Below are positions 14,868 to 23,214 of a stretch of 64,000 nucleotides of DNA, in pieces. The notes beneath the pieces are model-generated. The model was given only the letters and a program-made list of their open reading frames with translations, searched no databases and had not been told where the DNA came from. Within the stretch, counting starts at the first letter, position 1. Every line of letters starts with the position of its first letter. The DNA is taken from positions 1 to 64,000 of the forward strand of contig DASXFN010000033.1 of NCBI GenBank assembly GCA_036489565.1. Reading direction: 5' to 3'. The position numbers and the translations under genes are program-made. The DNA comes from JAICKN01 sp036489565 (GTDB taxonomy: Bacteria > Acidobacteriota > Terriglobia > Terriglobales > Acidobacteriaceae).

Positions 14868-16310
14868 TCAATGCCGTTCGCGAAGGGCCTGCATCCAGTG
14901 TTTCACAATCATCGGGCGTTTCTGGACTGGCTGGTTGCCGACCCACAACAACATGCCTCCAAAAGCCAGCAACAGAAGCAGGGCTGCATCCAGGATCCAG
15001 CGATGTGAAACCTTGCTGGTTTGCGGATTTGTGTGCAAGCTTTCGGGGACGCTCTGCGAACCTTGCGCAGCTTCCGGAGGAGTGTTGAGGTTGAGCGTAG
15101 TGGCAACAGGCGGTGCCGGCTGGCGGCGTCGCGCCCGCCAGCTTCCGAAGACGACAAGGAGATTCGTGGCCAGGATGACGGCGAAAGCCAGCCCCGGCAA
15201 AAATGAAAGTTCCTTGCCGATGGCGTCAGTAACTTCGATCGCCAGCACAACGGTGATCAAACCGCGAGGCAACATCCACAGGATAACGTCGCGTCCGGCG
15301 GCCCCGATGTCATGCCAGGCCCAACGGCTCATCTGAATCGAAATCCATCGCGCCAGAAAAAGGGCTCCCAGCGTACCTGCCATCAACAAAGGATGATGGC
15401 GGAACATGCCAATGTCGGCGATCAAACCTATCAGCACAAAAAAGAACGTCCGCACCAGGAACGCCAGTTCGGAATGAAAAGTCAGTAATGACTGGTGCGA
15501 TTGTGATCCCAGGCCCAGACCTCCGACCACGTCCGGATCAATGCCGGGAAAATTCGCCAGCGTCAACCCGAACATGAGCACGGCAATTAACCCATTCGCG
15601 CCCAGCGATTCCATTCCCGCATAAAGAATCAGAACAATGGAGAATGTAAGCACCTGCCAAAATCTCTGTTCGGAAAGAACTCTGAGCAGTCGTGACCAAA
15701 GAATGCCAACCACAACGGAAAACAAAGTGGCCACAACCACTTGAGTGAAGACGCCGCGCAGCACGCCCCCGGCAATGGAACCGCTGTGGGTCTGCATGCT
15801 GATCAGCAGACCCACGGTGAGAACGGCAAGCACGTCTCCCCAGGAAGCTTCCAGCATCAGGGTGATGCGCACCGGCTCCTCGGTTTGCATCTGCTGCAAA
15901 ACGGGTAGGACTACCGTGCTGCTGGTGCAGCCCAACGCGGCGCCTACCAGCAATCCTGCTGTTAGAGAGAGTCCCAAACCTTTGCACACAATGAGCGCGA
16001 CGAGTCCGGTGCTCAGGACATAGGCAACGATGGCAAGCAGCAGGCTGCCGCGAAAGTGACGCAGCGTTTCGCGAAGGTCGAGTTCCAAGCCGCCTTCAAA
16101 CAGAACCAGGATGATGGCAATCGTCCCGAGAAGATTCGTTGCTTTGGAGAAGCGCTCAGCATCCACCAGATGCATGGCGGGGCCAAGAAGAACGCCAAGC
16201 GCCATAAGGACCACAATGTCGGGAATTCGTGTGAGCCGGAAAATACGGTTGGCGACGAACGCCAGTATCAACAAGCCGCCAATCAATCCGAGAATGAATG
16301 CCGCTGGCAT
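14868..16310 (-). CDS. Cation:proton antiporter (CPA superfamily)
   Basis: A 480-residue inner membrane protein with about 12 membrane segments in the first 400 residues. IPDIVVLMALGVLLGP (about 29-44), LVLFEGGLELDLRE (about 66-80) and GAALGCTSSTVVLPVL (about 123-138) match Na+/H+ or K+/H+ antiporters. The usual ion-binding ND/DD pair is represented by EASWGDVLAVL, so the coupling residue may be a single Asp. The C-terminal 80 residues are a soluble linker followed by one more hydrophobic segment. No TrkA-like regulatory domain is present. Cation specificity is unknown. Confidence 0.82.
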   Translation of the reverse strand: MPAAFILGLIGGLLILAFVANRIFRLTRIPDIVVLMALGVLLGPAMHLVDAERFSKATNLLGTIAIILVLFEGGLELDLRETLRHFRGSLLLAIVAYVLSTGLVALIVCKGLGLSLTAGLLVGAALGCTSSTVVLPVLQQMQTEEPVRITLMLEASWGDVLAVLTVGLLISMQTHSGSIAGGVLRGVFTQVVVATLFSVVVGILWSRLLRVLSEQRFWQVLTFSIVLILYAGMESLGANGLIAVLMFGLTLANFPGIDPDVVGGLGLGSQSHQSLLTFHSELAFLVRTFFFVLIGLIADIGMFRHHPLLMAGTLGALFLARWISIQMSRWAWHDIGAAGRDVILWMLPRGLITVVLAIEVTDAIGKELSFLPGLAFAVILATNLLVVFGSWRARRRQPAPPVATTLNLNTPPEAAQGSQSVPESLHTNPQTSKVSHRWILDAALLLLLAFGGMLLWVGNQPVQKRPMIVKHWMQALRERH

Positions 16311-16416
16311 CTACGCTTTTCGATCTCCCTCACCGAGGTCACAGTGTACCCGCCCATCCGCGCATAAGACCAAATACTTAAGTCCTGTTCCACCAGTTGC
16401 GCGCTCCCAAACGATT

Positions 16417-16480
16417 GTCATGCTGAGTGGAGCGACGAGCAAGCGCAGCGACGCTCTCGCGTAGTCGAAGCATCCTATAG
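16417..16480. repeat. Dispersed repeat, GTCATGCTGAG...GTAGTCGAAGCATCC type
   Basis: The ends match the copies at 31975-32067 and 36951-37012 in reverse orientation (GGATGCTTCGACT ... CTCAGCATGAC). It lies between the divergent antiporter and EamA genes. Confidence 0.6.
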
Positions 16481-16528
16481 CAACGATGCCCAAGGGCCCA
16501 ATCACAAACGCGTGCTAATCTCGTGTTC

Positions 16529-17371
16529 ATGGCAGCGTCGCCTTCACTTCTTTCCGCCGGATTCAGCATGGGCGCGGTCTTCGCGTGGGGCGGCGGAGAT
16601 TTTCTGGGAGGGTTCGCCTCCAGGCGCGCTAACCCAACTTTTCTCGCGGCGATCGTTTATGGAAGTGGCTTAATTTTCATGACCGCGCTTGCCTTGCTGA
16701 ACCACTCGTCTTTTCCATCCCGTCACGCGATGTATTGGGCGCTTGCCGCCGGTTGTTTTGCGGGAATGTCGCTAGCGAATTTCTACAAGGCGCTGTCGCT
16801 GGGATCCATGGGCATTGCCGCGCCGCTCACGGCGGTATTGGCGGCGGCAATTCCCGCGCTGGTAGGAATCGCAACGGAAGGGTTGCCAAACGCGTTGCAG
16901 ATTGCCGGACTTGTTCTAGCCGCGCTGGGAATCTGGTTGGTTTCGCGTCCTGAAGGTGGCACAAAGACCAAGGGACTTGGGCTGGCGGTGATGGCTGGCT
17001 TCGGCTTCGCCGCGTTCTTTTTGTGCATTAAACAGGCAGGCAACGGCTCTGCCTTGTGGATCGCGGACTTTTCGCGCGTGACTTCTTTGCTAGTCACTGC
17101 GGCAGTTGTCTTGTTTAGCCGTACTTCCTTTCAGTTGCCCAGGGCAAGTTTCATTACCGTAATCTTCGCCGGATTTCTCGACGTAAGCGGAAGCGTTTTC
17201 TTTGTCCGCGCAACGCAAACGGGACGTCTTGATTCCGCGGTCGTGCTTTGTTCCCTTTATCCGGTCATAACTGTTGTGCTCGCCAAAATTTTCCTCAAAG
17301 AACAGTTCACCCGCTGGAAAGTTGCTGGCATCATTGCCGCGCTTGCCGCGGTCCCGCTCATTGCAGCCTGA
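16529..17371 (+). CDS. EamA/DMT-family transporter
   Basis: A 280-residue protein with ten membrane segments in two repeated EamA halves (about 1-140 and 150-280). AGCFAGMSLANFYKALSLGSMGIAAPL in the first half and VVLCSLYPVITVVLAKIFLKEQFTRWK in the second are characteristic of drug/metabolite exporters. The substrate is unknown. An in-frame GTG at 16523 is an alternative start. A TAATCT box lies seven bases before the ATG, so this may also be a near-leaderless start. Repeats lie upstream. Confidence 0.85.
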   Translation: MAASPSLLSAGFSMGAVFAWGGGDFLGGFASRRANPTFLAAIVYGSGLIFMTALALLNHSSFPSRHAMYWALAAGCFAGMSLANFYKALSLGSMGIAAPLTAVLAAAIPALVGIATEGLPNALQIAGLVLAALGIWLVSRPEGGTKTKGLGLAVMAGFGFAAFFLCIKQAGNGSALWIADFSRVTSLLVTAAVVLFSRTSFQLPRASFITVIFAGFLDVSGSVFFVRATQTGRLDSAVVLCSLYPVITVVLAKIFLKEQFTRWKVAGIIAALAAVPLIAA

Positions 17372-17499
17372 TTGGTAAACAATTAAACGATACTCGAGGG
17401 TGCCCCGTACAAGCTTTGCTTGTGCGGAGGTTTTAATCATTCGCTTCAGACACCATTACCTGTTCTTCTCCGACACTCCCCAAAGTTTTTCCGCGCTGC

Positions 17500-17505
17500 T
17501 ACGAT
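17500..17505 (+). promoter_or_regulatory. TACGAT box six bases before a GTG start
   Basis: TACGAT followed by six bases and the GTG at 17512, with no Shine-Dalgarno sequence. The -35 region is poor, so confidence is modest. Confidence 0.3.
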
Positions 17506-17511
17506 CCATTC

Positions 17512-18303
17512 GTGGCACTCATTGAAATTAGAAATCTCAGTAAGACTTTCCCGCTTGGCGAATCCATCTTCGGAGGCGGAGCATCCGGCGAAGTACGCGC
17601 CGTTGACGATGTGTCGTTCGACATCGAGAAGGGCGAAACGCTGGGACTGGTAGGCGAGTCCGGATCAGGGAAGAGCACGCTCGGACGCCTTATATTGCGG
17701 CTGATTGAGCCAACTTCAGGCGGCATTCGTTATGAAGGGCGAGACCTTCTGGCCGCCAGGCATTCGGAAATGCGGCGCTTGCGGCGCGACATGCAGATTA
17801 TCTTTCAGGACCCGTTTGGTTCACTCGATCCGCGCATGCGAGTGGATGAAATCATCGCCGAGCCTCTGGTGATTCATGAAAAATTAGGCCGTGATGCGCG
17901 TCGCACCCGAGTATCGGAGCTGCTGCGGGCCGTGGGCCTCGATGAATCCGCGCGCACGCGCTTCCCTCATGAATTCAGCGGTGGCCAGCGGCAGCGCATT
18001 GGAATCGCTCGCGCGCTTGCGCTGCGTCCTAAATTCATTGTTGCTGACGAGCCCGTCTCCGCATTGGACGTAAGCGTAGGCGCGCAGATCGTCAATTTGC
18101 TGGCCCAGTTGCAGCGAGAGTTTGGATTGACGTATCTGTTCATCTCGCATTCCATGCCGGTCGTGCGTTACCTGTCCACTCGTATTGCTGTCATGCATCG
18201 CGGGAAACTGGTGGAGATTGGCAAGACAGAAGAAATCATTGAGCAACCGACACAAACCTATACGCGAAGTTTGCTGGAAGCCACGCCGCGGATCAGCGCA
18301 TAG
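17512..18303 (+). CDS. Orphan oligopeptide-type ABC transporter ATPase (OppF/DppF-like)
   Basis: A 263-residue nucleotide-binding protein. Walker A is GESGSGKST (about 51-59), the Q-loop is IIFQDPFGSLDPRMRV, the signature is FSGGQRQRIGIARAL, and Walker B is FIVADEPVSALD. The H-loop His is kept, but HSMPVVRYLS replaces the common HDLxVVRYL. The C-terminal LLEATPRI matches the OppF/DppF end. Normally it pairs with OppD/DppD, two permeases and a binding protein; none is nearby, so partners must be elsewhere. Confidence 0.88.
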   Translation: MALIEIRNLSKTFPLGESIFGGGASGEVRAVDDVSFDIEKGETLGLVGESGSGKSTLGRLILRLIEPTSGGIRYEGRDLLAARHSEMRRLRRDMQIIFQDPFGSLDPRMRVDEIIAEPLVIHEKLGRDARRTRVSELLRAVGLDESARTRFPHEFSGGQRQRIGIARALALRPKFIVADEPVSALDVSVGAQIVNLLAQLQREFGLTYLFISHSMPVVRYLSTRIAVMHRGKLVEIGKTEEIIEQPTQTYTRSLLEATPRISA

Positions 18304-18347
18304 CCCGCGAAATTGCCAGAGTTAAAATGGCCCTCCATTTTATTTTA

Positions 18348-18379
18348 TTTTCAATTACTTAGCTTTAAGTTATTGAAAA
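18348..18379. terminator. AT-rich hairpin after the ABC ATPase gene
   Basis: A 32-base inverted repeat (TTTTCAATTACTTA ... TTAAGTTATTGAAAA) pairs over 13 of 14 arm positions. It lies 45 bases after the stop, between convergent genes, so it may work as a bidirectional terminator. Confidence 0.45.
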
Positions 18380-18864
18380 TGCGTTAAGGGCAGCTGGGAC
18401 TCTTTTGTTTTCGGGGGTGGTGTTGCCACATAAGATGGCCCGCAACCGCGCTACGTTGACTTATAGGCGACCGATAGGCTCACTGCTGTCTTTAGGGGTC
18501 CGCGAGGTTCCGTCAGGCCTTAAATCGAAAAATTAACTTTAAGCTATATAGAAAAAGCGTCTATTCGTGTAGCCAAGAAATTTTTAACGAAACTCTGCTT
18601 CAATCTAAAGGCATGTCATCCCGACGTTGAGCGCAGCGAAGACGGAGAGCCTGCCCTGAGCGAAGTCGAAGGGGACCCTTACGGCGACAAGCGACCTTCT
18701 CAAGCATCAACGGGAATATCGCTCCCCATGGCAGCATAGACGCTCTCGTCCGACGAAAGGTCCCTCGCAAAAGCGGCTCGGGATGACATGATTGTTGGAA
18801 GCTGGAGAATATGGGCAGTTTGCAAACCGACCATAGACAAAAGACTCTGGCAGATAGAACCTGC
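18380..18864. repeat. Gene-free convergent intergenic region with a dispersed repeat
   Basis: No gene is supported. Positions 18615-18789 begin GTCATCCCGA and end TCGGGATGACA, enclosing GAGCCTGCCCTGAGCGAAGTCGAA. This is the same type of long inverted-ended repeat seen at 58229-58319. The AT-rich part 18380-18600 shows nothing I can name. Confidence 0.5.
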
Positions 18865-19893
18865 TTATTTAAGTTGTACTAACTCGCCGGCTGCAGTGCC
18901 CACAGGCGCGGCAGGCGCCGGATGTTGCGGCGCGCGCCAACGGTCAACGGTAGAAACCTGATGAACGCAGGAGACAGTGCAGTGCGGCGCGCAGGGTTTT
19001 TCTGTGAGGAACTCGCGGCGGATATCGGTAACCGAATACTTTTCCAGGGGTGTGCCCGGGAATCCACGCTGCTGCGAGCAGTAATGCACCAGCCCATCCT
19101 CGCAGATATACAAATAACGCGCGCCCGCGCGGCAGCGCCAGTTGTTGGCTTTTCCCTCAGCAATATTGTCCTGGAAGCCATTGATGCGGGTGAAGCTGCG
19201 CTTTTCCAGGTTCTTCATCTCGTGATAAATGCGCTGCTCTTCGCCATCGAGCGGCTGCAACTGTCCGGAGCCATCATGAATAATTCCGATGGTCGAGCTG
19301 AAGCCAAGTTCCAGCGCGCGTTTCCCGATGGTCAGCGCATCCTGCGGATTTTTAATGCCGCTGCCGACCACGGAATTGATGTTCACGTGGAAGTCGGCAT
19401 TTTCGGCGAGCATCTGCAGCTTCTTATCGAGGACCTTCAGACTTTTCTTAGAAACGTCATCGGGCGTGACGTTATCAATGGAAATCTGCAGCCATTCAAG
19501 TCCCGCGCGATTAAGGCGCTGAATGCGCTCGGGAACCAGCAAATATCCATTGGTGATCATTCCCGGGACCATGCCGTGCTTGCGGATGCGGGCGATAATG
19601 TCGTCCAGCTCAGGATGGAGCAGCGGTTCGCCTCCGCTTATAGTGACGACGGATGTGCCCAGCTCTGCCAATTTGTCCACGCGGTCGAACATCGTTTGTA
19701 GAGGCACCGGCTTGGAAACGTCGTCAAACTCATTGCAGTATTTGCAGGCCAGGTTGCATTTGCGCATGGGAATAATGTGCGCCAGCAGAGGGTGATCAGT
19801 AGAAACCAGGGCGCGTGCGATTTTCGCCGCTCCGCGAAGATTACGGCGCGCAGCCTTCAACCGCAGACGGAATGTGTTTCGGCTGGAACTCAT
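18865..19893 (-). CDS. Radical SAM protein with SPASM-like C-terminus
   Basis: A 342-residue protein. CNLACKYC (about residues 46-53) binds the radical-SAM [4Fe-4S] cluster, and TISGGEPLLHPE follows. The C-terminal part has extra Cys: CRAGARYLYICEDGLVHYC and CAPHCTVSC, a SPASM/twitch-like auxiliary cluster pattern. Such enzymes often modify peptides or assemble cofactors. No precursor peptide or partner gene was found beside it, so the substrate is unknown. The hopanoid enzyme HpnH was considered and rejected, because its cluster loop and C-terminus differ. The N-terminal 30 residues are basic. Confidence 0.82.
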   Translation of the reverse strand: MSSSRNTFRLRLKAARRNLRGAAKIARALVSTDHPLLAHIIPMRKCNLACKYCNEFDDVSKPVPLQTMFDRVDKLAELGTSVVTISGGEPLLHPELDDIIARIRKHGMVPGMITNGYLLVPERIQRLNRAGLEWLQISIDNVTPDDVSKKSLKVLDKKLQMLAENADFHVNINSVVGSGIKNPQDALTIGKRALELGFSSTIGIIHDGSGQLQPLDGEEQRIYHEMKNLEKRSFTRINGFQDNIAEGKANNWRCRAGARYLYICEDGLVHYCSQQRGFPGTPLEKYSVTDIRREFLTEKPCAPHCTVSCVHQVSTVDRWRAPQHPAPAAPVGTAAGELVQLK

Positions 19894-20020
19894 GCAGTTT
19901 GCTTACTTTATTAGAACACAGGAGGGTGCTAAGTACATCGTTTCCAACAGTATTCGGAGGGTTCTGGGGTGCGAACTGCGGGTTCCAGATCGTGGAGGTT
20001 CATGCAAAATCCCCCCAAGC

Positions 20021-20066
20021 ATAGCCCTTCGACAAGCGCAGGGCAGGCTTTGGACGGGGCACCCTT
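20021..20066. repeat. Fragment of the CGAAGTCGAA-type dispersed repeat
   Basis: CATAGCCCTTCGACAAGCGCAGGGCAGGC is a reverse-complement relative of CCTGCCCTGAGCGAAGTCGAA at 5016 and 18650. It sits between the adenosine deaminase stop and the radical SAM promoter region. Confidence 0.4.
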
Positions 20067-20072
20067 AAGAAA

Positions 20073-21089
20073 TCAGCGGCGGGCTGCGGCGGTATCGAAC
20101 AGATTGAGGAATTGCAGCTTTTTCTCCGCGGGCAGGAAGCTGGCCTCAAAGGAGTTGCGGGCGAGCTCGCGGAGGTGCTCATCCGTGAATTCAAATTGTT
20201 GTTGCGCAAGCTGATATTCGCGATTGAGCGAGGTCGCGAACATGGCTGGGTCATCGGAGTTGAGGGTCAGCATCATTCCATGTTCGAAGTATTGCCGGAG
20301 GGGATGGTCGGCGAGCGACTTGCAGCAACCCGTGCGCAGATTACTTGTGAGGCAAATTTCGATGGGGACCTGCCGCTGCGCCAGTTCTTCGACCAGTTCG
20401 GGATCTTGCGCTGCAGTCAGTCCATGACCAATGCGTTCGGCATGAAGGTTGAGCGCGCCCCAAATCGAATCGGGCCCGGCACTTTCCCCGGCATGAGCGG
20501 TAAGGCGAAGGCCATTCTCCTCCGCATAGGCGTAAGCTTCGCGAAAGAGTTCGGGCGGCGCTTTCAATTCGTCGCCACCGATGCCGATGCCAACGACGTT
20601 GCGGTCGCGATAATGGACTGCGAGTTCGAATACGTCCTTTGCTGCCGCGGGGCCGAATTGGCGGACGGCGTCGAATATCCAGAGCAGGGAAGTCCCAAAA
20701 TCACGCTCGCCGCGCTGGCGGCCGCGTTCCAATCCTTCAAAGATGGAATTGAAATCCTGTTTGCGCCATAGGCATATCCCGACCGAAATATAGACTTCCG
20801 CATGAAGCACGTTCTGGGCTTTCAGTGCTTGCATGAGCCGGTAGGTGATGAGTTCGAAGTCGTCCGCGGTCTGGAGGTCTTCGGTGATGGTTTTGAAAGC
20901 CTGAAGAAAGCCGATGAAGTCCTGATACTGGTAGAGCGGGCGGATTTCCTCGAGCGTGGAGGGACGTCCGTGGTGCTGGCGAAGCTCGAGTAGAGTTTCA
21001 GGCGCGATGGAGCCTTCCAGATGCAAATGCAACTCAGCCTTGGGAAGGGAAGAGATGAAAGCGCTGGGACTTTTTGAATCGGCGGCCAC
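20073..21089 (-). CDS. add: Adenosine deaminase
   Basis: A 338-residue TIM-barrel amidohydrolase converting adenosine to inosine, or a close relative. The Zn ligands are in AELHLHLEGS (about 19-28), HAGES (about 199-203) and NSDDPAMF (about 280-287). The catalytic Glu is in HAGES, and a conserved ERIGHGL block is present. Some family members act on adenine or methylthioadenosine instead, so substrate choice is not certain. The start is GTG, with a TACAAT box six bases upstream (21096-21101) and no Shine-Dalgarno sequence. Confidence 0.88.
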   Translation of the reverse strand: MAADSKSPSAFISSLPKAELHLHLEGSIAPETLLELRQHHGRPSTLEEIRPLYQYQDFIGFLQAFKTITEDLQTADDFELITYRLMQALKAQNVLHAEVYISVGICLWRKQDFNSIFEGLERGRQRGERDFGTSLLWIFDAVRQFGPAAAKDVFELAVHYRDRNVVGIGIGGDELKAPPELFREAYAYAEENGLRLTAHAGESAGPDSIWGALNLHAERIGHGLTAAQDPELVEELAQRQVPIEICLTSNLRTGCCKSLADHPLRQYFEHGMMLTLNSDDPAMFATSLNREYQLAQQQFEFTDEHLRELARNSFEASFLPAEKKLQFLNLFDTAAARR

Positions 21090-21095
21090 GGTTTG

Positions 21096-21101
21096 ATTGT
21101 A
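21096..21101 (-). promoter_or_regulatory. TACAAT box six bases before the add GTG
   Basis: On the minus strand TACAAT, then CAAACC, then GTG at 21089. The box lies inside a 33-base sequence (21095-21127) that recurs at 22073-22106. Confidence 0.45.
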
Positions 21102-21127
21102 GATATTCGATGGTGGATTGGCGAATG

Positions 21128-22060
21128 CTAGTCAGGAACCATTCCAATGGTTCGCAACCAGGTTTCCACCAATTGAGGCCATGCCGTAATTGGGAACTTG
21201 GTGGGGCGCAAACCAAAAGCGTGTCCACCATGCGCGTACAGATGCATCTCGACGGGAACGCCGGCATTTTTCAGCGCAATGTAATAAACCAGCGAGTTTT
21301 TTACTGTGTCAATCGGGTCGTCCTCGGCTTGGAGTATGAAGGTAGGAGGCGTTTGATTGCTGGCGGGAACATACGGATTCAGCTCAAAAGGTTTCGAAGT
21401 ATTCTCCAGCAAGTGTCCGGGATAAAGAGCCACGGCAAAATCCGGGCGGCAGCTTTCTTTGTCGGCCGCATCAACGGCGGGATACAAGCGCTTTTTAAAG
21501 AGGGTGCTCGTCGCCGCCACCAGATGCCCGCCTGCCGAAAAACCGAGCACTCCGATTTTGTGCGGATTGATGCCCCACTCGGCGGCGTGGAATCGAACCA
21601 GCCGCAATGTTCTCTGCGCATCTTGCAACGCCATGGGTGATTTGGGATACGCTCCCGACTTCGGGAATAACTTGTCACCCGGCACGCGATACTTCAACAG
21701 CACACAGGTGATCCCTCTGGACGTCAGCCAGTCACAAACTTCCGTTCCTTCAAGGTCAATGGCCAGAATCCAATAGCCGCCACCGGGAAACACAACCACC
21801 GCTGCGCCAGTATTCTTTCCCCTGGGCGAATAAACCGTCATAGTTGGGCGGGAAACTTTCTCAATGTAGATCCAGGGCTTTCCGGCCACCAATTCTTTGG
21901 TGTCCGTAGTAGCGGTCTCTGGCCCTTTTACCGGCTGCGCATTGGGCGGTGTGTTTGGCCATATGGGAATTTGTGTGTGGCCCGGCGAGGGTTGCCAGGT
22001 TTGAGCGATCAGGGTTCCGAGCGCGAACAGAATGCAGAGAACCACAAGGTGCGGTTTCAT
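21128..22060 (-). CDS. Exported alpha/beta-hydrolase (esterase-like)
   Basis: A 310-residue protein with a signal peptide (residues 1-20, ending IAQ). VVVFPGGGYW (about 93-102) is the oxyanion-hole loop, GVLGFSAGGHL (about 174-184) carries the nucleophile Ser, EDDPIDTV the Asp and HGGHAFG the His. It resembles acetyl-xylan esterase and related carbohydrate esterases of the BD-FAE/Aes type. The likely location is the periplasm. A TACACT box is six bases before the ATG. Confidence 0.85.
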   Translation of the reverse strand: MKPHLVVLCILFALGTLIAQTWQPSPGHTQIPIWPNTPPNAQPVKGPETATTDTKELVAGKPWIYIEKVSRPTMTVYSPRGKNTGAAVVVFPGGGYWILAIDLEGTEVCDWLTSRGITCVLLKYRVPGDKLFPKSGAYPKSPMALQDAQRTLRLVRFHAAEWGINPHKIGVLGFSAGGHLVAATSTLFKKRLYPAVDAADKESCRPDFAVALYPGHLLENTSKPFELNPYVPASNQTPPTFILQAEDDPIDTVKNSLVYYIALKNAGVPVEMHLYAHGGHAFGLRPTKFPITAWPQLVETWLRTIGMVPD

Positions 22061-22066
22061 CAGAAG

Positions 22067-22072
22067 AGTGTA
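22067..22072 (-). promoter_or_regulatory. TACACT box six bases before the esterase ATG
   Basis: On the minus strand TACACT, then CTTCTG, then ATG at 22060. A second box TACAAT lies seven bases further upstream, inside the repeat shared with the add promoter. Confidence 0.4.
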
Positions 22073-22141
22073 GATTGTAGATTTTCGAGATGGGATTGGC
22101 GAATGGAGAACCGTCGCAATTACTTCAAACTATTTCTGATT

Positions 22142-22232
22142 GTCATTCCGTGGCGCGGTTGTATCGCGCGAGGAATCTGCTGTTCTCCCGGCAAAAGCAG
22201 ATTCCTCGTCGCTTCGCTCCTCGGAATGACAA
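22142..22232. repeat. Dispersed repeat, GTCATTCCG...CGGAATGAC type
   Basis: Starts GTCATTCCGTGGCGCGG, contains GAGGAATCTGCTGTTC and GCAGATTCCTCGTCGC, ends CTCGGAATGACAAG. The ends are inverted. Related copies lie at 30075-30146 and, within genes, at 52968-53003 and about 58900-58935. Confidence 0.65.
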
Positions 22233-22263
22233 GCAAGAGGATGGGAAGCAAGAGCGCATTGGC

Positions 22264-23046
22264 TTACACCCAGCCGCCGTCAATAACATAGCTCTGGTTG
22301 GTGATGGCGCTGCTGTCATCGGCGGCGAGAAACAATACGAGGCGCGCGATTTCGTCAGGCGTAAGTGCACGTTTCAGGCATTGCCGAGCGAGAACTTCGG
22401 CTTTGTATTCCGGCGTCCACCAAAGTTTGCGTTGGCGCTCGGTGAGAATGGCACCGGGCAACACAGCATTCACGCGGATATTGCTTGCACCCAATTCGTG
22501 CGCCATTGTCCGCGTAAGTCCAACGATCCCTGCTTTCGCGGTGACGTAAGCGGGCAAGCCCGTGGAGGGGATCATCCAGGCAATCGAACTCATGTTGATG
22601 ATCGAACCGCCACCCGCCGCAGTCATGCCCGGCACCGCAGCTTGAATGGCGAAAAAGTGATGGCGCAGATTCGCGGCCATCCGCTCGTCCCAATACTCGG
22701 GAGTGACCTCGGCAAATTGATGGCGGTCGTCGCTGGCGGCGTTGTTGACGAGCACGCGCACCGGCCCTAACTGCGCCTCAACCTGCTTCATGCAGGTTCG
22801 CAACTCGGCGATGTTGGTAAGGTCGCAGGCGAGAAAGAGCAGCGGCGCAACGCTGGACAGATTCTTTACCAGGTCGTGAGAGCTTGCTTCGTCACGATCA
22901 AGAAATGCCACCCGCGCGCCCTGCCGCGCAAACTGCTCGACCATCGCCGCTCCGATTCCTGAACCTCCGCCGGTAATTAAGACGACACGATCGCGCAAAC
23001 TGGGGTAGCGCGCGAATGCATCGGAATTCATGGCCTCGGAGTGCAT
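22264..23046 (-). CDS. Short-chain dehydrogenase/reductase
   Basis: A 260-residue classical SDR. ITGGGSGIGAAM (about 23-34) binds NAD(P), NNAAS (about 102-106) follows, SSIAWMIPSTGLPAYVTAKAG holds the catalytic Ser, Tyr and Lys, and the C-terminus ends in YVIDGGWV. An Asp after the second strand (FLDRDE) suggests NAD(H) preference. The substrate is unknown. The ATG at 23046 has TACAAT eight bases upstream; an internal ATG at 23031 is possible. It neighbours the esterase on the same strand but with a 200-base gap, so co-transcription is doubtful. Confidence 0.88.
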   Translation of the reverse strand: MHSEAMNSDAFARYPSLRDRVVLITGGGSGIGAAMVEQFARQGARVAFLDRDEASSHDLVKNLSSVAPLLFLACDLTNIAELRTCMKQVEAQLGPVRVLVNNAASDDRHQFAEVTPEYWDERMAANLRHHFFAIQAAVPGMTAAGGGSIINMSSIAWMIPSTGLPAYVTAKAGIVGLTRTMAHELGASNIRVNAVLPGAILTERQRKLWWTPEYKAEVLARQCLKRALTPDEIARLVLFLAADDSSAITNQSYVIDGGWV

Positions 23047-23214
23047 GAGCAGCGATTGTAAATTTCAAATTGCGGAATTGCGAAATTTTGTTTCGTGAGT
23101 AAAGCTGCTGATCGGAACTTTCGTCCCATGCTCGCTTTGCAGTACAATTTCGGTGCTTCCGCGCAGGCGAAAAAATTTAATCCAAGTGGAAGCACGCCAG
23201 ACATAAGGGAGTGT

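Noticed and set aside
18865..19893. HpnH hopanoid enzyme
   Set aside because: The cluster loop is CNLACKYCNEF and the C-terminal Cys pattern is SPASM-like, unlike HpnH.
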